DNA of 64,000 nucleotides from Myotis daubentonii (taxonomy: Eukaryota > Chordata > Mammalia > Chiroptera > Vespertilionidae): the NCBI RefSeq assembly GCF_963259705.1, contig NC_081844.1, positions 109,616,965-109,680,964 of the forward strand. The letters are read 5' to 3'. Positions 10,301 through 23,300 of this stretch are shown here, piece by piece. Numbering within the stretch: the stretch's first letter is position 1; each line of letters begins with the position of its first letter. The position numbers and the translations under genes are program-made. The notes under the pieces are model-generated. The model had not been told where the DNA came from, searched no databases, and saw only the letters and a list, made by a program, of their open reading frames with translations.

Positions 10301-13300
10301 GCCCCTGTGTGCCCGCGGCCGCTCACCCTGCGCCGCCTCCTGACCCACACAGGGCGCCCAGCCCGGCCTCCCTGCTCCCTGCAGCGCCCGGTGGCCCAGC
10401 TGCATCCTAACGGGAAATGGTGACCGAGGCACAGCTTCAAACGCCAGCCCCACACGGACAGCTGCTGGCTGGCGCTATGGGGCAGCCCCGGCGGGGGGCA
10501 GGGGGCAGGGGGCAGGGCAGCCCCGCAGGGCCTGGACTTGGCCTGAGCTGCAGCTTGTCACTCTCACGGCAGTGCAGCCGGGACTGTGGGGTCTGCCCGT
10601 GCTGGGGACAGCCCCGCCGGCCCCCACTCCCAGGATGCTGCCTGCACACCCACACCCAACTCGCTAACTGCGCCCCACCCCCACCCCCCGCCGCGTGAGC
10701 ACCCGCAGTGGCTGCGGCATCCCCCGTCCCAGGCCCGGGAATGTCTGCCCGAGCCCCGGTGCTACCAGGTCCAAGTGCAAGTCACACACACTGAGGCGCA
10801 CAGCTGCCTGCACGGCCTCACAGCCACGCTGCCCCGCGCTGGCGGGCGGGGAGGAACAGGGGCGCAGGCCACCACGGGTCCTGCTCAGCCTTCACAACAG
10901 GGGAGCTCTGCCCCCCACTACGCTGGACCCCGAGGCCACTGTGCTCAGTGGGCCAGCCGGTCACAGAGGGACCAACACTGTGGGACTCCGCTCCGACGAG
11001 GTCCCTCCAGGAGCCAGAGTCACAGACAGGACGGAGGGTGGGCCGGGCCTGGGGAGGGGAGGGAGGGAGCGTTTCATGGGGCAGAGTCTGGGTTGGGAGG
11101 AGAACGTTCCGGAGAGGTGGTGAGGCCGCACAGCAGCGTGACTGTGCTCAGGGGCCTGAACTGCCACTGACCATCACTGAACGGCGACTCTGAGGCTCTG
11201 TATCTCTCACCACACAAAACTACGCACCGAACGCACCGACACCGACCTCAGGACAACGTTAACACCGACGGGAAAGCCAGAGAGTGGGGTGCGGAGAGCG
11301 GAGGAGGCGGGCGCGGGGTCCTGAGCCTGGGCAGCAGGACCGAGGAGTGTGACCTGTGACCCCTGCCCTGGGACCGGCAGGGGCGGCCCAGCCTGGAGGC
11401 CGAGGGGAGCCTGGCCCGAGAGCTGTGTGAGCGGGCGGCGTGCGGGGCCTCTCGGAGCCTCATGGGCAGGTGGCCAGGGCGCGATGCCTGGGCCGCGGCG
11501 AGGACCACACGGCCGGCGCGGCAACGGGCTGGTCCGATGCCCCCGCAGCGCCCGCCGCCCTCGGAGCGCCCGCGTCACACACAGCCCCGCTCAGGAGGCC
11601 GTGGTGGAACGTGGCCAAAGGCACCTGGGACGTCCGTGCGAAGCAGCCACCCTCTGCGGTCCTTCGAAGGGAGCTGGGGGGCGGGTGCTGGAGCCTGAGC
11701 TCCCGTCCGGGGCCCCGGGAGCCGCGGGATCGGGCCCAGCCGCCCTGAACACGGAGGTTTGCACACGGACCGGTGCTGTGTGTGACTTACACGCGGGGTT
11801 TCCTATGAGAGCGACCGTGGAATGAGGGCGCTGGCCCCTCTGTCCGCCCCCGTCCGCCCGTGGGAGCCACTGGCCCTCCCTCCTTTCTCCCTCCTCCCTC
11901 CTCCCTCCCCTCTCCGCCCCTCCCTCCCAGGCGCCTCTGTGCCCGAGGCCCAGCACATTCACCAGCACTGGCTACGGCCAATCTCTGTTCCAGGCTGTCA
12001 GTATAGAAAGCCCTGCAACGTTGCCTCTAAAGCAGCGGTTCTCACCCTGTGGGTCGAGACCCCTTTGGCGGTTGAACGACCCTTTCACAGGGGTCGCCTA
12101 AGACCATCCTGCATATCAGACATTTACATGACGATTTATAACAGTAGTAACATTACAGTGATGAAGTAGCAACGAAAATAACGTTATGGTTGGGTCACAA
12201 CATGAGGAACTGTACTTAAAGGGCCAGAAGGTTGAGAACCACTGGTCTAAAGAGAGAGACTTAATGCTGTTAAAGAAACTAAAGAAAACCCCGACTCTAC
12301 ACTGGCTGCTGCCGGCAGCGGGTGCGAGGGCCATGGAGGGTGCGAGGGCCGCGGAGGGTGCGGTGCTGAGCCACTTGCCTGCCTGTCCCCTCCTGGGCCG
12401 CCACCTGGAGCCACGTTTTAGTTTCGGCTCCGTCAGAGCTCTCGGGATTGTGTGCATTTTTCATGAAAACATTTTAAAATATTGATACAGCATCTCAACC
12501 CGGAGCGAGGTAGTTAGCAATCCACTTAGGGTGAAAAATGTTGGGGGCGGGAGTCATTCCAAGAGATTTCCTTAAATTAACTGAAGAAAACGCTCACACT
12601 TTATTCTGCTTAATTCTTCCTTTCCGAAATGAGCCTCTTCAGCACTTTGGGCCTCATTTATAACTCACTGGGGCACCCGGCCACACGGACCGTCCGTCGC
12701 CGTCACGCGTGGGGGAGGCTGGGTGTGGGGGAGCCTGGGGGGGGCCCTTCTGACCTGCGCCTGCTGCAGCCGAACCAGCCAGTGTCAGGAGTGGCTGCAC
12801 GCCAGGGCCACGCGCGGAGCTGCCAGCTGTCACGGGGTCGGGGCCCCATCACCCTGTGCCGGCCGCCACTGTGTCAACGCGGGACCCCACCCCCGCCCCC
12901 CAGGGGAGCAGCGCCGGCTCCCAGACAACCTCCTGACCCACAGGTCCAGGCTCCTGCGTGAGACGGGCTGGCCCAGCACAACCTTCCTGATGCCGCGACC
13001 CTTTAATGCAGTTCCTCATGTTGTGGTGACCCCCAACCATAAAATTATTTTCGTTGCTACTTCATAACTGTAATGTTGCTACTGTTATGAATCGTCATGT
13101 AAATACCTGATATGCAGGATGTATTTTCATTGTTACAAATTGAACATCATTAAAGCATAGTGATGAATCACAAAAACAATATGTAATCATATGTGTGTTT
13201 TCCGATGGTCTTAGGCGACCCCTGTGAAAGGGTCGTTTGACCCCCAAAGGGGTCGCGACCCACAGGTTGAGAACCGCTGGCATAAACCGTCAGCGCAGGT

Positions 13301-15322
13301 CAGACACGCCACTGAGGCCCGGGCTGCCACAGCCCAGTCATCCCCCAGCACCACCTCCCCCGCGACCGGCTATGGCAGGAGACCACGCGGAGGCGGACAG
13401 TGCAGAGGCTGTCTGCGACGGAGACCACCCCCCCAAGAGTCATGCGGGGCTCTGGCTGTCAACGCACGTGGTTCTGAGGGGCCGGAGTGGGCGGGGGCCG
13501 GAGTGGGCGGGGCCGGGGTGGGCGGGGCCGGAGTGGGGGAGGACAGAGTGGGCGGGGCCGGGGCCGGAGTGGGGGAGGACAGAGTGGGCGGGGCCGGAGT
13601 GGGGGAGGACGGAGTGGGCGGGGCCGGAGTGGGGGAGGACGGAGTGGGCGGGGCCGGGGCCGGAGTGGGCGGGGCCGGAGTGGGCGAGGCCGGGTGGGGG
13701 AGGACGGAGTGGGCGGGGCCGGAGCCGGAGTGAGGCAGAGCGCCCTCTTGCGGAACCTGCTGACCCAGGAACTCCTGTGGATTTTATATCTTCGGAAAAA
13801 ATACTGATTTTCTTCTTTGTTCAGTTGAACAGTCCCAAAATGAAGGAAAGGAGCGGGAGGGGTGCGAGGGGCTCCCAGGAGGGTCCCCGTGGGTGAGGCC
13901 TGTCCCCGCCTCTCACCTCCGCTGGCACCGCGTTGTGAGGCGGGCGCCTGCCTGCGCTGGGCCGTCCCGGGACCCAGGGCTGCTCCGGGAGGAAGCCGTT
14001 GACGGTGCCGTCAGGGCCGCGGGGCTGTTGTGTGAACGTGTAGGCGGCTTCCTGAGGCCACGGCAGGCGCCTGGGGGTGACTCACGTAAACAGTCGAGCT
14101 GTGCCGGCTGTGTGGCTTCCGGCACCTTCCGGGGAGGGGGCCGCGCACAGCCCGAGGGGGGAGTCTGGCGAAGCGACCTGGGTGCCCGCACCGGCCCCCC
14201 TGGCACTGATGTCATGCGCTGTGTTCACCTCTGTGTCTGCCTCTGGCAGCAGCGGGCTGCGCCGAGAACGTGCAGGGGTCACAGTGAGGCTGCGCGCCAT
14301 CGCCCGCTGCCAGGCCGGCCGCCCGCTCTGCCCGCCGCCACGCTGATGAGCTTCTGCCGCAAGACAGAGATTTACGGGGGGTGGGATGCGGGGGAGACGT
14401 TAGGCGAGCAGCCGGGGCCCCCGGAGCCACCTGGCACAGTGTCTTGGTCTCCTGGCACCCAGTGGTGAGGGTGCGGGGACCCAAGCATGGCTGGTGGCCC
14501 CCATAGAAATGCCTCTCCTGATGAAACACAGCCACACCCCAAAACAAGCTCCCTCCGAAAGCCACTGCCCGCCTGGGCACCGCCTGTGGGGTCGGAGGGA
14601 TGGTGACAGGCGGCTAATGCTCCATGGAACCAGCCGGAATAGGGACAGCTGCGACCCCAAGCCCGGGCACCGCGAGCTGTTCAAACATTGACAATCCATC
14701 AGGCGTTTCACCTGCGGCTGCCGCTGGCCATTCCCACAGGGCGGCGCCTTCTTGCCTTCCTTCTCGCCTTCCTTCTCTCTCTTCTTCCTTCTCTCCTTCC
14801 TTCTCGCCTTCCGTGGCCGGCGCAGTGGCTGCTGGTGCTCTGGGAGGGAAGCCGCTCCCACCTGCTGGAGAGCATCGAGCCCTCCACGCCCGCTGACAGG
14901 CGGCGTCTCCAGGCAGCTCCCGTTCCTGTCTCAGCCCCTGGGTCAGTGTCCACGCTCCGACACCGGCTCCCCCCACCACCTCAAAGGCTCCAGCCTGCCC
15001 GGCCTCCAGGCGGGGGCTCGGGGCTGGGTGTGAAGCTGGGCGCGCCCCATAGCTCCGTGCGCACACATGCTGGCCCATCGGCACCCGCTCCCTCCTGAGG
15101 TGGCGGGGGAGCGTGTGGACCGAGGAGCAATGCAATGGCTCTTAGGCAGGCCCGGGAGTCGCTGCCCCCGCTTCTCGGAAGGTGCCGGATGTGCTCCCAG
15201 GGTCAGCGTGCCCAGCCCACATCGTGTGGCCTGGGGACCGGCGCGGTCCCTGCCGGAGGGTCCCGGTGGGAAAGTGCTTGTGTCCAGGATAGTCTGTGCC
15301 CCAGCGGGACCCTCCAGGGGAG

Positions 15323-15354
<32 letters not shown>

Positions 15355-18300
15355 TTTAGGCTCAGCTTTTTATTTTGAGGTCATTGTGGACTCCGTGCAG
15401 GTTGTCGGGATAAAAGAGATCCATGTGCCCTTTCTCCAGGGTCCCCCGAAGGTGAGTGTGCAAACTACAGGATGTTGCAACCGACATGGGTGGCAGCACA
15501 GCCGGCTCTCACACAGCCAGACCTGACACAGCCGGACCTGACACAGCTGGACCCGACACAGCCGGACCTGACACAGCCAGCTCACACACAGCCGACCTGA
15601 CACAGCCGCCCCTCACACAGCTGGACCTGACAAAGTCGGACCTGACACAGCCGCCCCTCACACAGCCGCCCCTCACACAGCCGGACCTGACACAGCCAGC
15701 TCACACACAGCCGACCTGACACAGCCAGCTCACACACAGCCGACCTGACACAGCCACCCCTCACACAGCCGGACCTGACACAGCCGCCCCTCACACAGCC
15801 GACCTGACACAGCCGCCCCTCACACAGCCGGACCTGACATAGCCGCCCCTCACACAGCCGACCTGACACAGCCGGGCCTGACAAAGTTGGACCTGACCCA
15901 GCCGGACCTGACACAGCCGGCTCTCACACAGCCGACCTGACACAGTCGGGCCTGACAAAGTTGGACCTGACCCAGCCGGACCTGACACAGCCGGACCTGA
16001 CACCCGGCAGGTGCAAGGTGGGGAAGACACAGGGACACTTCCCGTGAGGCTCACGGCACAGGACAGCGTGGCCATCCTGTCAACGCCGGCGCCCTCTCCT
16101 TCCGGCTCCTGGGGGCACCACTGAGCGGAGGCCGGAGCTGAGACCGACCCTGAGACCCTTGGTGAGGACACCTGGCTGGTGCCCGGGGCCCGCCTGCCCC
16201 CTTACCTGAGGGCCTAGCCTCGATGACGTAGCCCGTGGTAGGCGCCCCGCCGGCATGGCCCTCCGTCCACCACAGGGTCAGCTCGGAGGTGGACTTGGTG
16301 ACCAAGACGTCTCTCGGGGGCCCCGGGGAGCCTGTGGATAGAGCAGATCAGGGGAGATGAGGGCCCCGGCGTTCCCAGCGCCGGGGGTGGGAGTGGGGGT
16401 GGGGAGGGGCGGTGCTGGGTCTCCGCCCCCAGGCAGGCCTGGCCCTGGTCAGGGACCCGCCTCAGGGCCGAGGAAGGGATGGCCCGCGCCCAGCGCCGTG
16501 CCACGCTCAGTGCGACCCTGCCAAGGCCCCTCGTTTCTGCGGGAAGCTGCACGGCTGCCTCCGATGCGTGGAAACTAACATTTTCTTAAGCGTCTTATTC
16601 AAAAGTCAACGCCACTCATTTTCTCTCAATTTTTCCAGAAAACAATTCAAGGCTTTAACGGTACCTGAGACGCTGTCTGTGTGCACTGACGAGCCGCCGC
16701 GAGGGCAGCACCCGCCTCGGAGACACCCACGTGCCCGCGGGTCCCCAGCTCGCGCCGCACTGCTGGGTGACCAGTCTGTCCCGAGACGCAGGCGCCCACT
16801 CACCCGCGGCCGGCCCGGCCGTGACGTTGGCTTGCAGCTCGGGCCCGTAGGCGATGGTCCGCGCCTGGACGCGGAAGAAGTAGGTCACGCCCTTGGTGAG
16901 GTCCCGCACCTTCAGCCAGCGCTGCCCGTTGCCCTGGACGTCCACGGTCACCACCTTGCTCACCCCTGGAGCGCGAGGCACAGGCAGAGCGGGTTAGAGA
17001 GGTGCGGGCGCCATCTGTGCGGGCGCTGTCCCTAAGGAGGCTGTCCTGCAGGGGGCGGCGGAGTGCTCACAGCCCATGGCAGCCCGATCAGTGTCCTCAG
17101 AGCTCGTGCTGGCTGCGTGGGTGCGGGCAGAGGGAGACCCAGACCCGGGGGACGGGGAGGCCTCGCCGTTCACACCGGCCAGCGGGCTTGCAGGCAGCCG
17201 CGCCGGCCCCAGGTCAGGCTCCTGGGACGCTGTGGCGGCTCCCTCCCCACGGGGCGCTGACTGTGTCACCCGAGCTTCCTGAGTCACGGGGGAGGGGAGC
17301 GTGGGTCTCCGGCCTCAGGCGACTCATGACACCCTCCCCCGTGGGCCTGGAAGCAAGATGAAGAGGCGTGGTCCCTCCAATATCGACGCCTCGGCTCAGA
17401 GAACGTGGCCACAGGGACACAGTTTGCCTCCTAAACGTGGAGACGGAGCAAAAGTGCTGCTGCTTCTACTGAGAATAGAGAGTGGGGTAGCGTTCTGAGA
17501 GGAGGAACCTGCTGGAGGTCATACACACACGCATTTGCCAGAGAAAAAGGAGGTTCTCTGGGTTGAAAACGATGCATTTGACAAACAGTTACACGGGCTC
17601 TTGGCTGTAGGTTTCTCTGAGCTCTGGGCATATGTCTACCCGCGTCTCCGTGGGGAGGAAGCGAGGACATGTGTTCTGAGACGCGGGAGTCATGGACTTG
17701 CGCAGAAGAGCTATCCCTGCTTGTCCTGGTCCGGCCGTCCCCCCCCCCCCAGCCCCCCCCCCCCGCACCTGTGGCAGGGCCACGGCCTCTAACCCCACGG
17801 CCTGAGCGCAGGCGGGCTCCCCGCGGAGGGACCACCCTCCCGCCGCCAGCCGCGCAGGCGTGCGAACCACCCCGCGTTCACCGTCACCCCCTCCGCGCTG
17901 CCCCCGGCCGCACCTTGCACGGGCGCCAAGGGCGCGTAGACGACACGGTAGCCCCGCAGGATGCCGTTGGCGGCCGCCGGCTCGCCCCAGGACACGTTCA
18001 GCGACGTGGAGCTGACGTCCGAGAAGGCCAAGAAGCTGGGGCTGCCGGGCGCTGGGACGGAACGGGGCGCCACGGGTCAGACGTGCGATGGGGAGCCATG
18101 TCCGCCCCAGTGGGTCCGCCCGGCTGCGGAGCCCCGGGGGACGCAGCCAGGCCGAGGGGAGGGGGGGCGCCACGGGTCAGACGTGCGGTGGGAAGCCCAG
18201 CCCGCCCCAGCGGGTCCGACTGGCCGCGGAGCCCCGGGGGGACCGACTGTCCGCGGAGCTCCTGGGGGGACCGACTGTCCGCGGAGCCCCGGGGGACGCA

Positions 18301-20341
18301 GCCAGGCCGAGGGGAGGGAGGGACGCCGGGGCCTCAGGGCAGGTGCCCAGCGTGGCCCCTCCCTGCTGGCCGGGCACCGACTCCCTTGCGCTCCCCTCGG
18401 GGCTCGGAGCCTTCGTGCCTGGGAGGCCCCCAGTGCCCGGTGAGGCCCCCCCCCAGGTCTGCTCCACACGTGGCCTGTCTCAGCTGCTGTCCACGCGGCC
18501 GGCCACGTCCCGGGAAGCACGAGGCTCAGGAGGTGCCAGACCCCCTGGATGGCAGGGAGCCCGGAGGGAGTGGGTCTGCACCCCACAGCCCCCTAATCTC
18601 ACTCCCCCCCTGGACTCCAGGATCCTACCAAGAGCCTCTTAGAGCTCCCGGGCCCTGGGCCAGGCTGCCGACCCCTCGGTTCCCTGACCCGCGTCAGGTC
18701 CAGGCGCCAGGAGACTAGAAGCACCGGGCGAGCGGGCGGCACTCAGAGCCCACCCTGTGCCCGGCGTGTGACGGGAGGCTCAGCCCGTCCCGCTCCTGGA
18801 CCCAGCGGGGCGTGCGCCTGAGACGCTGGCGAGCTGCTGGGGGGGGGGGTGGTCTGTGGCACCTGACACACTGGCCTGGGCGCCGCCCTCAGGAGCGCAC
18901 TCCCAGTGACGAGAGCATGCCAGCGGGGGGGGGGGGGTTCCCAAAGGGCCTGGCCGTGCCCAGGTGACCCTGGAGGGGCACATGGCGGGCACATCTGGCT
19001 AATGGCTATGGGGCCCCACTGCTGAGCAGCCGACCGGGCCCTGGGGCAGCCATGGAGCCAGCCCTACGTGCTGCCTCCTGCCCCGCGGCCTTGTTTGGCC
19101 TCGGGCAGAGCTGGGGGACAGACAGGGGCTGCTCTCACGAGGGCGCCCAGCAGAGGCCGGAAGGAAACGCACGACCGCCTCTCCTACCCGCCTGGTGGGT
19201 GCGCCCCGGCCGGGGCTCGCTCCTGGGCCCATCTCCGGCGGCGTTGAAGGCGGAAATGCTGACCAGGTAGCGGGAGTGGCTGGTCAGGTTCTTCAGCTTC
19301 ACCATGGTCTCGGGCAGGAACAGCACCTTCACCTTCTCCGTGTCGTTCTGGCCGCCCGCCTCCCAGTAGTAGATCTGCAGAGAGAGCAGGGGTCGCAGCC
19401 GGCCTGGGCGGGGCCCCCCTTTCCAGCCGGGGGAGGGGAGCCGTGAGGGGGCCCGTGCACCCCTGCGTGCAGCTGTGCTGACTGGGAGGGCGGAGGGGAC
19501 CTTCTCCTGAAGAATCGGGGGCAAGAAGACAGAACGCGGACAACAACCGGGGGGCGCAGCCCTGTGGGGACAGCCCACACTGCTCCTGGGCGCCACCCCC
19601 CTCGCCGAGTGCCCGTGGGCGAACGCGATGCCCAGGATGGAGGTTGGCGGAGGTCACCACGGCTGCTGCCCTAGACGGCTGGCCAGACACCACTGCCGCA
19701 GTGCCAGCAGGCGGGCAGCGCCAACTGCCCCCCGACAGCCCGGCATCTGTGCTCTGACCTGCGGGGAGACCCCCGGCTGGGACAGGCTCCCTAAGGAGAT
19801 CAGATCCAAGCCCCGTGTCTTCAAGTTGAGGAAACTAGAAACCTTGTTTGGGAGACACACATGGCGCCTTGGCTCCCAGCTCCCGGGACCGCCCATTCGC
19901 TCATGAATCACCGGACCGGCCTGCCATGGAGGATGGGGGACAGGGAGGGGCACCCTGGCTCCAGGGGGCTTCAGGGGCCTCCCGGCCTCAGCTCTCTACG
20001 CAGAGCCGGACCGAGCGAGGAGCTTCCTGCCCCGGGGAACCCAGCTCTACCCCTTCGTCACCCAGCTCTCCTTGGCCCCGCCTGCTGCCTTTCTGTTATC
20101 CCGTCTCTGAATCTTTAGCTAATGTGGAGCCATAACACTGTGGTGCAGTGGTTCTCAGAGTGGGGTGCCTAGGAACCACACCCCAGGGGGAACTTGTGAG
20201 GATGCAAATTCTCGGCCCCAGCCTGGACCTATGAAGTCAGGAGGCTCATGCACCATCCACTGCGGGCCCGCGGCAGAGCTGGGATGGGAACCTGTTCTCT
20301 CAGGGTTCTGTCTGATTGCCGGCAAAGCCCCTGGTGACTCC

Positions 20342-20378
<37 letters not shown>

Positions 20379-23300
20379 GGGGGTGGGGGCAGGTCCCTGA
20401 CCAGGCCTGGTCACAAACCAGCCAGAGGCAAGGCTGGGCCGCCCTGCCCCTGGCGCTCAGGACGGCCACGGCTCTGCGGGCCGATGGCGGCTGCGTCCGC
20501 CACAGGAGCCAGGGGACAGCGAGCCGAGAGCGGCAGCGTGCGTGGGGCCAGGGCTCCATCTGGGGATCGGCCGCTCGGGCCCACAGCGACCTGTGGGGCG
20601 GCCACGCGGCGGGGAGCTTGCCTTGTAGCCCTGCACGTTCCCGTTCTGGCTCTCCGGAGGCGGCGGGTCCCACGTGACCTCCAGCTGGCTGGCCGTGAGC
20701 GGGGTCACCCGGACGTTCTGCGGGGCCATGGCCGGTGCTGGGGGGGGGAGACAGGACAGGGGGGCCTGAGACACACAGCCCGGCCTCCGTGTCCGCGCCG
20801 CGAGCACTGCCAGCCCTGCCGGTCGCGCTTCCAAACGCGTTAAATAAAACGGGAGAGCTGCCCCGGCCCCGCGAGGCTGAGGCACGGAGGGTCTGATGGA
20901 GACCCGGTCCGGTGACGGCTGTGCCGTGGAGGGGGACGCGCGGGACCTGAGGGACAGGGGGGCCCCGGGTGGAGCGGGGAGAACGAAGCGCCTGCTCCCA
21001 CCACGGGGCCAGGGCCCAGGCTCTGGGCGGCGTCTCCAGACCAGGGCTGCCTCCGGGAGGGACAGGCCCCAGGCTCCCTCTCCACGCGTGCCGGGAGCCG
21101 GTCCATCCTTGCTGTTTCAAGGGACCTGGCATATATGGCATACTGTTCTTAATATGTTTGCTCACCTTCTTGGCACTATGTGTTTTAACCAAGGTCTCCT
21201 CTCTGAGAAAGGTTGTTTCCCCAGGTAGGGATTTTCCCCTGAAGTTAGGGAGGGAATAAAATCCCTTAACTAAGTGCCAGGCGGGTAATTAATCCCTTTA
21301 ACTACAAACAATCATGCTTAAGCTACATTATCTTTACTCCCTGGAATGGAGATAAGAAACGCCCTAACCTTTGGAATAGAGATTGATAGGATTGAATCAA
21401 TTGGTACAAATACAGATGTAACAAAACAACAGGACACAGAACCTACACACAGAACCTAGACACAGAACCTACACACAGAACCTAGACACAGAACCTACAC
21501 AGAACCTAGACACAGAAGAACTTCGCTGGAGAGAACATGGCAAAAGATCCGGGACAGAAACTGGCCACAGAACCTAGAGACAGAACCTAGCAAGAGAACC
21601 TGGCTGGAGAACCTGGACAGAACCTAGCGAGGGAACATGGCTACAGAACCTGGCTGGAGAACCTGGAGAACCTGGCTGGAGAACCAAGCAAGAGAACATG
21701 GACACAGAACCTGGCTGGAGATCCTAACCAGAACTTCGCTGGGGATCCTGGACAGAACTTGGCTGGAGATCCTGGCTAGGCTGCTGATCAACTGAACGCT
21801 GTCTCCGTGTCATTCCTTCTTCGCCGACTCCATCCACACCTTTGGGGACCCCTGGACCTGCTGGGGTTGGAGGTCCTGTGACCTCCAGTTCTGAGGACCC
21901 GGCCTCGCTCCTCCCCTCCGTCCTCCAGGGGAGACCGGGCTGCCCTGCTGGGGTCAGCAGGGCTGCGCTGTGAGCTAGGGGACATCACAGCTAGCACCTC
22001 CACCCCAAGCGGCTGTCGGGAAGCTGGGGTGCCATCTCCCCACACCAGGCACTTGGCAGGACACCTGCCTCTGGGGCCCCCTTGCTCTCCTGTCCTGGCA
22101 CCCACAGTGACACCTGCCGGAACCCACATGTCCCGGGGGTGCTAGGACCTCTCACCGCCTGCAGCTCGGCCTGGGGCCCAGGAGCGCGGCCTGCGGACTC
22201 GAGTCTGGTTTCAGGCCGTACATGGACACCGGAGGCAGTGGCTCTGGGGGCAGGCAGCCCAGCACCCGGGCGCCCGAGCCTTCTCGGGAGAGAACGACCT
22301 TCACGGCCGCCCCTCCCCCGAGCCCCCTCCACGTGGAACAAAATAGTAATTAACGCCCGCGCGGCCTGACACCCACATTTGTTTTGCTCTAACTGCGGCG
22401 CGGTGGCCCCGCCTCGTGGAAATGTTAATAACCGCGCCAGGTTGTTGTGGCAGATGCTCGGCCTCATTATCAGAACTTCTTATTTACCGCTCCATTAGAC
22501 AGAGAACCGCACAAAACAATTCAATCAAAACTAACTGGGGAGTTCAGCAGCCACATTAATAACCCAAAACATAAATAAACTTAATGTCTTCTGCATGTTT
22601 GCCATCGGCAACTCTATCGCAGAATTACTGTCGCGCAATTAAAATGTGGGTGGCATTGAGCGCGGCCGTCACCTGCTGTGGGCGAGCCCCCACCCCGAGG
22701 TTTCCTTCCAGAGGCACCTGAAGGCGCAGCGGGGAGAGGCCCACCGTGGCGGGGTCCACAGGGAGCTGCAGGCCCGCGCGTCCCTCACCGCGGTCGGTGG
22801 ACACGTGCTGGACAGAGGCCCTTGGTCCCTCCCCGGCGGCGGGGCCCCAGGCACCATGTCCCCAAGCTGAGGTCCCCGATGTGCCCACCAGCTGCCTGTA
22901 GCCCCGGCTTCTGTGCCAGGAAACAGGGCAGGTGACAGACCTGAGTTGACAGCAGGGAGGAGGGAATGGTGTGAGCTCCGAGCAAGGCCTGGGGTCTGGG
23001 ACTTCCTGTCTGGCTCCTGAGGGGGCGGGTCTCCAGGCCCACGGGAGATGGGCTGCCAGGAAGGCGCTGCCCAATGGCGAGGCTGAGTCATCTGCCCAGC
23101 CTGGAATTTGGTGTCAGAACATGAGGGGAGGGGCCCGGAGAAGGGGTGTGGGTTCCCCCCGTTTTACAGATGAGAAAACAGAGGCCCAAGGACACCTTGG
23201 CCCACTCCCCCACGGAGCACGCCCTCCTCCCACTTGTCCCGCAGGCCGGAGGGGCTGCCCCTGCCCTGGCAGGGAGGTGACCGTGCTCCTGGGCCCGACA

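Larger units (their letters stand above)
10020..16205 (-). other. SDK1 intron between window exons 20 and 21
   Basis: At 6.2 kb this is the longest intron in the window. It holds two hAT-type transposon remnants in opposite orientation (12033-12244 and 12974-13279), a less GC-rich block at 12480-12640, a 15/30-bp minisatellite (13481-13733), a CTT/CCTT-rich tract (14745-14820), a TG repeat (15323-15350) and a long 15-bp minisatellite (15494-16005). Confidence 0.85.
19375..20621 (-). other. SDK1 GC-AG intron between window exons 16 and 17
   Basis: This 1.25-kb intron begins GCAAGC after AAG and ends in ctctgcag. It carries a MER5-like fragment (20146-20260) and a TG repeat (20344-20378). The non-GT donor is required by the protein reading across the junction (GYK|IYYW). 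Confidence 0.9.
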
